Shown: positions 7,580-13,764 of the stretch, piece by piece
Position numbering within the stretch: the stretch's first letter is position 1
How the letters are laid out: each line of letters starts with the position of its first letter
Assembly (NCBI GenBank): GCA_045537905.1
Contig: JAZSQJ010000056.1
Location: 1-17,823 of the forward strand
DNA from: SIG636 sp045537905
GTDB taxonomy: Bacteria; Bacillota; Clostridia; Oscillospirales; CAG-382
Length of the DNA stretch: 17,823 nt
Reading direction: 5' to 3'
The notes under the pieces: model-generated
The model's input: the letters and a program-made list of their open reading frames with translations, nothing else
The model's database searches: none
Told to the model about the DNA's origin: nothing
Translations under genes and position numbers: made by a program

Positions 7580-7840
7580 AAATTGAATGGCTGTGAAAAA
7601 GAGAGTACCGCAGTACAACCTGTTTTTAGAGAGCCGTGTGGCTGGGATACGGTAACGGGCACTGGGGGAAAAACACTTTGGAGCCGGCAGAAGAACGCTG
7701 ACCTTTACGGTTGGTTATTAGACCTGCCCGTTCATCTCGTAAAGATGGCTTGAGGGGGGCTCTCTGACAAGGGCTCAATTTGGGTGGTATCGCGGAGGTA
7801 TAAGGCTTTCGTCCCATATTCGGGGACGGTGGCTTTTTTT
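7580..7840 (+). ncRNA. T-box riboswitch leader of aspS-gatCAB
   Basis: A tRNA-sensing leader that lets transcription continue when uncharged cognate tRNA binds. Landmarks in order: an AGTA motif (GAGAGTAC, from about 7602), AG-rich AGAGAG (7628-7633), a GGCTGGG terminal-loop element in a CCGTGT/ATACGG stem, CACTTTGGAGC closing Stem I, a specifier region around 7689-7702, Stem III with CATCT/AGATG near 7731-7746, then the T-box proper TGGGTGGTATCGCGG (7781-7795) and the terminator. In the T-box bulge the variable base after TGG is T, compatible with an A or, by wobble, a G discriminator. The specifier region reads GAAGAACG, offering AAC (Asn, 7694-7696) and the overlapping GAA (Glu, 7693-7695); GAC (Asp) occurs six bases later but is probably in the lower helix. 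Class assignment is firm, tRNA specificity is inferred. Confidence 0.93.
7810..7840 (+). terminator. T-box terminator hairpin
   Basis: CGTCCC (7810-7815) pairs with GGGACG (7823-7828), extended by weaker pairs, then a run of seven T (7834-7840). The 5' arm includes the TTCGTCCC segment that would pair instead with the T-box region to form the antiterminator when uncharged tRNA is bound. Confidence 0.88.
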
Positions 7841-7896
7841 GTTTTTTATTTCCGAAAAATGATAATAATATATATAAATTCTGGAGGACACAGCAA

Positions 7897-9672
7897 ATGC
7901 TTAGAACACACAATTGTAACGAGCTTAGTACCGATAACATCGGTCAAAAGGTAACCCTTACAGGCTGGATAAGCACCGTGCGTGACCACGGCGGCGTGCT
8001 TTTCGTAGACCTGCGTGACCATTACGGCGTAACCCAGATAGTTTTTTCCGACGACAGTATGATAGCAGGTATGTCCAAGGAAACCGTTGTTCTTGTAGAG
8101 GGCACCGTAACCAAGCGTGACGAGGAGACTGTAAACCCCAAGATAAGCACGGGTCTTATCGAGGTTCGTGCCGACAGGATTGAGGTTCTGGGTCCCTGCC
8201 TTCTCGGCCTGCCCTTTGAGATAGACGCTTCCACCCTTACGAGGGAGGACGTAAGGCTTAAGTACCGTTATCTGGACCTCAGAAACAGCAAGATACACGA
8301 TAATATAGTCCTTCGCTCAAAGATACTTTCCTACCTCCGTTCCCAGATGGAGGAAATGGGCTTTATGGAGATACAAACTCCTATCCTCACCGCCTCCTCT
8401 CCCGAGGGCGCCCGTGACTATCTGGTTCCCAGCCGTAAGCACAAGGGCAAGTTTTACGCCCTTCCTCAGGCACCCCAGCAGTTTAAGCAGCTTCTTATGG
8501 CAAGCGGCTTTGACCGTTATTTCCAGATAGCTCCCTGCTTCCGTGACGAGGACGCAAGACAGGACCGTTCCCCCGGTGAGTTTTATCAGCTTGACTTTGA
8601 GATGGCGTTTGCCACCCAGGAGGACGTTTTTGAGGTAGCCGAGACCGTTATCGAAAACACCTTTAAGAAGTTTACGGACAAAAAGGTGTCTCCCGCACCC
8701 TTCCGCCGTATCACCTTTGCAGAGTCTATGCTTAAATACGGTACGGACAAGCCCGACCTTCGTAACCCCCTTATCATAAAGGACCTTACGGATTTCTTTG
8801 CAAAGCACGAGTTTCTTAATATAAACGGCAGAACCGTTCCCTTCAAGAACAAGCTTGTTCGCGGTATCGTTGCAAACTACCTTGTTAAAAAGGATGGCGA
8901 CGGTGACGGTAAAAAGGCGTTTGAAAAGGCAATAGACGCTTATTCCAGAAGCATCGGTATGAAGTTTGGTATAGGCTATATAAACCTTGAGGGCGGCGAA
9001 TACAAGGGCCCCATTGCCAAGTTCCTTACCGAGGAGCAGAAGGCAGAGCTTACTGAGCTTGTTGGCATCAAGGAGGGCGAGTCTCTGTTCTTCATCAGCG
9101 ACACTCCCGCTGTTATCAACCGTCTTGCAGGCGAGATGAGGACCTGGATAGCAAACGAGCTTGGTCTTATAAAGAACGATTCCTTTGAGTTCTGCTTTAT
9201 CGTGGATTTCCCCATGTACGAGCGTAATGAGGAAACGGGCGGTATCGACTTTACTCACAACCCCTTCTCCATGCCTCAGGGCGGTATGGACGCCCTTCTT
9301 AACAAGGACCCCTTGGAGATATTTGCTTACCAGTACGACATCGTTTGTAACGGTGTGGAGCTTTCCTCCGGTGCGGTTCGTAACCACAACCCCGAAATAA
9401 TGAAGAAGGCCTTTGAGATAGCAGGCTACGGTGAGGAGGACGTAAAGGCTAAGTTCGGTGCCCTTTACACAGCCTTCTCCTACGGCGCGCCTCCTCACGC
9501 AGGTATGGCACCCGGCGTTGACAGAATGATAATGCTTATTGCAGAGGAAGAAACCATCCGTGACGTAATAGCCTTCCCTCTCAACGGCAACGCACAAGAC
9601 CTTATGATGGGCGCTCCCGGCGGTGTTACCGAGCAGCAGCTTCGTGAGGTTCACATCAAGGTAAGAGATTAA
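7897..9672 (+). CDS. aspS: Aspartyl-tRNA synthetase, bacterial type, probably non-discriminating (Asp/Asn)
   Basis: A 591-residue class II synthetase of normal bacterial length. An N-terminal OB-fold anticodon-binding domain (GWISTVRDHGGVLFVDLRD) is followed by the catalytic core with RLKYRYLDLR-type linker, motif 2 around FRDEDARQDRSPGEFYQLDFEM split by the ATP loop, an inserted GAD domain (about 290-420), and motif 3 GAPPHAGMAPGVDRM. His31 in RDHGG is the residue reported in Pseudomonas aeruginosa to relax tRNA choice, so this enzyme may also make Asp-tRNA-Asn for GatCAB. That role is supported by the operon: gatC begins 13 bases downstream. GGAGG lies 9 bases before the ATG. Expression is controlled by the T-box leader. 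Confidence 0.96.
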   Translation: MLRTHNCNELSTDNIGQKVTLTGWISTVRDHGGVLFVDLRDHYGVTQIVFSDDSMIAGMSKETVVLVEGTVTKRDEETVNPKISTGLIEVRADRIEVLGPCLLGLPFEIDASTLTREDVRLKYRYLDLRNSKIHDNIVLRSKILSYLRSQMEEMGFMEIQTPILTASSPEGARDYLVPSRKHKGKFYALPQAPQQFKQLLMASGFDRYFQIAPCFRDEDARQDRSPGEFYQLDFEMAFATQEDVFEVAETVIENTFKKFTDKKVSPAPFRRITFAESMLKYGTDKPDLRNPLIIKDLTDFFAKHEFLNINGRTVPFKNKLVRGIVANYLVKKDGDGDGKKAFEKAIDAYSRSIGMKFGIGYINLEGGEYKGPIAKFLTEEQKAELTELVGIKEGESLFFISDTPAVINRLAGEMRTWIANELGLIKNDSFEFCFIVDFPMYERNEETGGIDFTHNPFSMPQGGMDALLNKDPLEIFAYQYDIVCNGVELSSGAVRNHNPEIMKKAFEIAGYGEEDVKAKFGALYTAFSYGAPPHAGMAPGVDRMIMLIAEEETIRDVIAFPLNGNAQDLMMGAPGGVTEQQLREVHIKVRD

Positions 9673-9685
9673 TCAGGAGTAGATT

Positions 9686-9967
9686 ATGGAAAGAGAAACG
9701 CTTAGAATACTGGAGATGCTTAACCAGCTTTCCCTTACCGAGGAGCAGAAGGAAAGGGTTTTGTCCTTTTGCAACGCAAGGGAAGATGCGGCGGCAGCTC
9801 TTGACAAAATAGATACCGAAAACGTGGAAAGAATGGTTCACGTTATGCCCATTATGACCGTAGTGCGTGAGGACGTCGTTTCCCAGCCCTTCAGCAGGGA
9901 GGACCTGCAAAAGGGCGCACCTGAGACTGACGAGGGATACTGGTGCGTACCCAAGGTAATGGAATAA
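9686..9967 (+). CDS. gatC: Asp-tRNA(Asn)/Glu-tRNA(Gln) amidotransferase subunit C
   Basis: A 93-residue protein with the usual GatC layout: an N-terminal helical pair (LRILEMLNQLSLTEEQKERV), a middle segment with DTENVERMVHVMPI, then LREDEV-like VVREDVVSQPFSREDLQKGAP and the C-terminal DEGYWCVPKV that inserts at the GatA-GatB interface in known complexes. It is a structural chaperone-like subunit without catalysis. Start supported by AGGAG. It lies between aspS and gatA with gaps of 13 and 12 bases. Its good conservation, including the C-terminal tail, suggests that a GatA-GatB interface still exists here despite the altered GatA. Confidence 0.9.
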   Translation: MERETLRILEMLNQLSLTEEQKERVLSFCNAREDAAAALDKIDTENVERMVHVMPIMTVVREDVVSQPFSREDLQKGAPETDEGYWCVPKVME

Positions 9968-9979
9968 GGGGGAGCCGAA

Positions 9980-11167
9980 ATGATATACAACACAAAATTG
10001 AATTTTGAAACCGATAAGGGCATAGTAGTAGACGATATGCTTCTTACCAAGGACGAAATTAGAACCACCGCAGGCTCGGCAATGCTTGCCGGTTATGAAA
10101 GCCTTTTTGAGGCAGAGGTTATAACACGCCTTACAAAGGCAGGCTTTCCTTATATCGGTAAGGCGTCTGTAGGCGAGTTTGCTATTGACCTTTTGGGCGA
10201 AACCGCCTATAACGGCGCAAACGTCAAGGACGGCGTTCTTCTTAACGCCTCTGCCGAGATACTTAAGGCGGGGGAGGCTATCGCTTCTGTCGGTCTGGAC
10301 GTAAACGGCTCTATCCGCCGTGCCGCCGCACAAAACGGCTTGGTAAGCGTAAAGCCCAGCTACGGTACCGTATCTCGCTACGGTACTATCCCCGTAGCTT
10401 GCTCCGGTGAGACCGTTAGCGTTATGGCAAGGGACGCTGCCACCTGCGCAGAGCTTCTTGGCGTTATCGCAGGTCACGATGATAAGGACGGCACAAGCCT
10501 TTCCGAAAGGGAATGTGCCCTTGCAAACAGCTACGTTGCGCCCGTAAACCGTGTAGCCGTGCTTACCGACCTTGTAAAGCTGGCGGACGCAGAGGTTAAT
10601 GAAAAGATAAGCTCCTTCAAAAACAGCCTTGAGGCTATGGGAATTGAGCTTTGTGATATAGAAAACGAAGCTATAGCAGTATCTAACGCCGCCTGGAACA
10701 TACTTATGTGTGCGGAGCTTTGTAATAACGTTTCCCGCTATGACGGCGTTAAGTACGGTCACCGTGCCCAGAGCTTTAGCGGCATAGACGAGCTTTATAC
10801 AAACAGCCGTACCGAAGCCTTTGGTGAGCTGCTTAAGTGCGCTATCCTCTTCGGCTCCGACACCCTTTCTACCGACAACTATATGAAGGTTTACGATAAG
10901 GCTCTCCGTGTTCGCCGTGTAATATCCGAAGCCTTTGCAAAGATATTTGAGCAGTACGATGCAGTGCTTATGCCTGCCTGCTCCTCTATGTCCTACAGTG
11001 CAGAGGGAGCCTTTGACAGGGCGTTTACCGAAAACTGCTTTACCGCACCTGCCTCCATAACGGGTCTGCCCGCAGTGGTATGCGGCGGTGTACAGCTTGT
11101 AGGCAAGGCGTTGTCCGATGCTAACCTGCTGGAGCTTGTAAAGAAATACGAAAAGGAGGCAAAGTAG
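9980..11167 (+). CDS. gatA: GatA-like amidase-fold subunit with eroded catalytic site
   Basis: A 395-residue GatA homologue, about 90 residues shorter than usual. GatA normally hydrolyses glutamine to give ammonia to GatB, using a Lys, cis-Ser, Ser triad (Lys79, Ser154, Ser178 in Staphylococcus aureus). Homology is clear: TTAGSAML near 29-36, the VSVKPSYGTVSRYG block, IAGHDDKDGTS, and the NNVSRYDGVKYGH block. But the N-terminal helices are missing, the lysine position (IKDN in the family) reads VVDDM, giving Asp18, and the GGSSGGS loop reads GVLLNAS, putting Leu87 at the cis-serine. The nucleophile equivalent Ser111 remains (NGSIRR). The frame is open with its own GGGGAG ribosome site and no frameshift is seen, so it appears maintained rather than decaying. 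It may be a scaffold, or the complex may use free ammonia. Confidence 0.85.
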   Translation: MIYNTKLNFETDKGIVVDDMLLTKDEIRTTAGSAMLAGYESLFEAEVITRLTKAGFPYIGKASVGEFAIDLLGETAYNGANVKDGVLLNASAEILKAGEAIASVGLDVNGSIRRAAAQNGLVSVKPSYGTVSRYGTIPVACSGETVSVMARDAATCAELLGVIAGHDDKDGTSLSERECALANSYVAPVNRVAVLTDLVKLADAEVNEKISSFKNSLEAMGIELCDIENEAIAVSNAAWNILMCAELCNNVSRYDGVKYGHRAQSFSGIDELYTNSRTEAFGELLKCAILFGSDTLSTDNYMKVYDKALRVRRVISEAFAKIFEQYDAVLMPACSSMSYSAEGAFDRAFTENCFTAPASITGLPAVVCGGVQLVGKALSDANLLELVKKYEKEAK

Positions 11168-11168
11168 T

Positions 11169-12611
11169 ATGAGATACGAAACGGTAATAGGACTTGAGGT
11201 TCACGTTGAGCTTGCAACCAAGTCCAAGATTTTCTGCTCCTGCTCGGCGCACTCCTTCGGTGCAGAGCCTAACAGCCACGTTTGTCCTGCCTGCTGCGGT
11301 ATGCCCGGTATGCTTCCCGTGGTTAATAAGCGTGTTGTGGACTACGGTATGAAAGCCGGTATGATGCTTAACTGTCATATCAACCGCACCACCACCTTTG
11401 ATAAAAAAAGCTATTATTATCCCGACCTGCCTGCGGCGTATCAAACTACCCAGTGGTTTGCGCCCGTTGCGGTAAACGGTACCGTAGAGATAGAAACCTC
11501 AAAGGGTAAAAAGAGTATCCGCATAAAGCAGATTCATATGGAGGAGGATGCAGGTAAGCTTGTTCACGATATCCGTGAGGACACTACCCACGTGGACTTT
11601 AACCGTACCAGCGTACCCCTTATAGAGATAGTAAGCCAGCCCGACCTGTCAAGCGCAGAGGAGGTAGAGGCTTATCTGGAAAGACTGAAGACCCTGCTCC
11701 GCTACGCCAGGGTTGCCGAGTGTGAAATGGCACACGGCACCATGCGTTGCGACGTAAACCTCTCCGTCCGTCCCGAGGGCAGTGACGTTCTCGGCGTGCG
11801 TACCGAGATGAAGAATATGAACTCTATTGAGGCTATCAAGCGTGCGATAGAGTACGAGGTGTCCCGTCATATAGACGCTCTTGAAAACGGCACCGAGGTG
11901 CTCAAACAGGAGACAAGGCGTTGGGACGACATAAAGGGTAAGAGCTACGCAATGCGTACCAAGGAAACCGCAGGCGACTACCGTTATTTCCCCGACCCCA
12001 ACGTTATGCCCGTGGTTATTGACGACGCTTGGTTTGACGGCGTAAAGGCTACCCTGCCCGAGCTTCCCGAGGTTAAGCGTGAGCGTTATACGGGCGAGTA
12101 TGGACTTAGCGAGTACGATGCAGACCAGCTTACCAAGAGTATCGCTCTCTGCGAGTGCTTTGAGGATGCCTACAAGGTATGCGGCAGTGCAAAGGATGCG
12201 GCAAACTGGATGATAAGCGAGGTTATGAGCCTGCTTAACACCAGAAAAATGACCTATGATATGCTGGAGATTAACGGAAGCACCCTTGGCGAGCTTATAG
12301 TGCTTGTAAGCGGCGGCAAGGTAGGCAGAGCCAACGCAAAGAAGATACTTGCGGCAATCTTTGACGATGCTTCTATCAAGCCCGAGGAGTATGCGGCGGC
12401 AAACGGCTTTATCGTTTCCAACGATACGGGACTTATAGAAACCGTAGTTAAGGAGACCGTAGCCGCTGACCCCAAGTCTGTAGCAGACTTTAAGGGCGGC
12501 AAGGAAAAGGCGCTTATGGCACTTTTCGGCAAGTGTATGAAGCAGCTTAAGGGCAACTGCGACCCTCAGGTTTTGAGAAAGATACTCATAGACCATATAA
12601 ACAGCTTGTAA
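11169..12611 (+). CDS. gatB: Asp-tRNA(Asn)/Glu-tRNA(Gln) amidotransferase subunit B
   Basis: A 480-residue, full-length GatB, the subunit that phosphorylates the tRNA-bound Asp or Glu and exchanges the phosphate for ammonia. The GLEVHV metal-site motif is at residues 8-13, the zinc-type cysteines (CSC and CPAC) follow near 23-40, YYYPDLP near 77-83, and HMEEDAGKL near 120. The C-terminal 150 residues form the helical and YqeY-like tRNA-binding domain. It starts one base after the gatA stop, with AGGAGG inside the gatA end, so translation is coupled. All key motifs look intact, in contrast to GatA. In the ammonia-entry region AAYQTTQW replaces the common GYQISQY. A strong terminator follows 10 bases after the stop. 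Confidence 0.95.
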   Translation: MRYETVIGLEVHVELATKSKIFCSCSAHSFGAEPNSHVCPACCGMPGMLPVVNKRVVDYGMKAGMMLNCHINRTTTFDKKSYYYPDLPAAYQTTQWFAPVAVNGTVEIETSKGKKSIRIKQIHMEEDAGKLVHDIREDTTHVDFNRTSVPLIEIVSQPDLSSAEEVEAYLERLKTLLRYARVAECEMAHGTMRCDVNLSVRPEGSDVLGVRTEMKNMNSIEAIKRAIEYEVSRHIDALENGTEVLKQETRRWDDIKGKSYAMRTKETAGDYRYFPDPNVMPVVIDDAWFDGVKATLPELPEVKRERYTGEYGLSEYDADQLTKSIALCECFEDAYKVCGSAKDAANWMISEVMSLLNTRKMTYDMLEINGSTLGELIVLVSGGKVGRANAKKILAAIFDDASIKPEEYAAANGFIVSNDTGLIETVVKETVAADPKSVADFKGGKEKALMALFGKCMKQLKGNCDPQVLRKILIDHINSL

Positions 12612-12620
12612 GGTAAAAAA

Positions 12621-12650
12621 TCCTGCTCCCAATTTTTGGAGCAGGATTTT
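12621..12650. terminator. Bidirectional terminator between gatB and the asparaginase gene
   Basis: TCCTGCTCC (12621-12629) and GGAGCAGGA (12638-12646) form a perfect 9-bp stem, preceded by AAAAAA and followed by TTTTTAT. It should terminate the plus-strand gat operon and also the minus-strand blaI-blaR-asparaginase transcript. Confidence 0.9.
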
Positions 12651-12659
12651 TATCAAGTT

Positions 12660-12690
12660 CCCCGGAAAAGGACTTTCCGGGGAGTTTTTT
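12660..12690 (+). terminator. Second hairpin terminator in the convergent region
   Basis: CCCCGGAAA (12660-12668) pairs perfectly with TTTCCGGGG (12674-12682), loop five bases, followed by AGTTTTTT on the plus strand. It backs up the first terminator for the gat operon. On the minus strand it lies right after the asparaginase stop but has a poor T-tract there. Confidence 0.8.
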
Positions 12691-12693
12691 GTA

Positions 12694-13737
12694 TTAATAC
12701 ACGGTCTCGCCGTTTACGTCGGTTTTCAAAAACTCTGCAAGGGTGTCTCCCTTGTAACCCAAGGCACAGCCAATAAGCACCTTGGCATAGGCAAGCTCGG
12801 CGGTGGTGCCTGCTATACCCACGGCACCGTGACGGAGGGCGTCTCCCGTGCTGTCGTAGGCAAATGCCGCCTCATCACAGGGAACCAAAAACAGGGGTAC
12901 GCCCCTTTCCTTACAGCGGTCAAGCAGGTAGAGAATAGAATGCTCGCCGTAAGGCTTGCTGTCCTTCTTCCGTTCCACGCATACCGTGTCGGAATGGTAC
13001 GTGCCGTGTACAACCGCTGATACGCCGTCTAAACCAAAACGCTTGTAGTTTATACCCACGTAGGGGGTAATAAGCATAACGCAGTCCGTAAGCTTACCCA
13101 ACCTATCAAGACAAAAGCCGCCTTCCTTAAAGGGTGTACCACCGTAGAGGCTGCCTTTAAGCTCTACCTCGTCTGCGCTGTGGAAATCGTTGCTGTAGTT
13201 AGGGCACTGCTTAAGATGGGCGCCGTAATGAAGCAGCATCCTGCCGTCCATATTGCGGTAAACGGCGTAAACGTTGGGGGCGATACCGTTCATAATCAGC
13301 TCTGCCGCAGTGCGGAAGTTGGCGTAGCCGTTGGTACGCTCCTCCTTTTCATCCTCAGGCGTGCGCAAGGGAAGCTGGGCAGATACCAGGCAGACGGGCA
13401 AGGGCGCACCGCAAAGGGCGATAGACAGCAGGGAAGCGGTAAAGGCAAGGGTGTCCGTACCGTGCAGTACGATTATGCCCTTATACTTTTTCCAATCAAC
13501 ACTGCGGAATATGTCAAGCAGCTCGTTCCAAACCCTAACCGTCATATTTTCGCTCAGTATATCTTCCTTAAGGCTTACGGTATCAAAGTGCAAGGATTTA
13601 CTGTAAGGGCTGTCGCTTTCTTCAAAATCGGCGATAATGTAGTTTTTAGCCTTTTCCGCATCAGACTGTCTTTTTAAGTTTTCGTTCTGGGCGGAGCATA
13701 TTGTTCCGCCCGTAAGTATTACAAGTATTTTACTCAT
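12694..13737 (-). CDS. L-asparaginase family protein (type I-like, cytoplasmic)
   Basis: A 347-residue asparaginase/glutaminase-family enzyme expected to hydrolyse Asn to Asp and ammonia. It has the nucleophile motif TGGTI (Thr12) and the second motif HGTDT (Thr94, Asp95); Lys176 is a candidate for the second-triad lysine. No signal peptide, so cytoplasmic. Start 13737 is preferred over an ATG four codons earlier (13749), whose GG abuts the start; the later ATG has GAGAAG four bases before it and gives the usual family N-terminus. It follows the M56 protease gene by 27 bases in the same direction, so it is likely the third gene of a blaI-led operon. Sequence between residues 15 and 60 is divergent, and a different amide substrate, or a GatD-like ammonia donor role, cannot be excluded. 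Confidence 0.85.
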   Translation of the reverse strand: MSKILVILTGGTICSAQNENLKRQSDAEKAKNYIIADFEESDSPYSKSLHFDTVSLKEDILSENMTVRVWNELLDIFRSVDWKKYKGIIVLHGTDTLAFTASLLSIALCGAPLPVCLVSAQLPLRTPEDEKEERTNGYANFRTAAELIMNGIAPNVYAVYRNMDGRMLLHYGAHLKQCPNYSNDFHSADEVELKGSLYGGTPFKEGGFCLDRLGKLTDCVMLITPYVGINYKRFGLDGVSAVVHGTYHSDTVCVERKKDSKPYGEHSILYLLDRCKERGVPLFLVPCDEAAFAYDSTGDALRHGAVGIAGTTAELAYAKVLIGCALGYKGDTLAEFLKTDVNGETVY

Positions 13738-13764
13738 ATTTCTTCTCATCCTTTAGTTTACGCC

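Noticed and set aside
8317..9654. Open frame of 445 codons on the minus strand within aspS
   Set aside because: It is antisense to a clear AspRS gene. The translated sequence resembles no family and lacks a ribosome site; such long shadows arise from the codon choice of the real gene.
9656..10762. Open frame of 368 codons on the minus strand across gatC and gatA
   Set aside because: It covers two recognised genes with proper ribosome sites on the other strand, and its product is unlike any known protein.
9980..11167. GatA shortened by a frameshift or assembly error
   Set aside because: Homology to GatA runs without a break in one frame from about residue 14 to the end, gatC ends only 12 bases upstream so there is no room for lost N-terminal codons, and the replaced residues lie within well-aligned blocks.
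11649..12656. Open frame of 335 codons on the minus strand within gatB
   Set aside because: Shadow of gatB; it also begins inside the terminator hairpin region, which is unlikely for a gene start.
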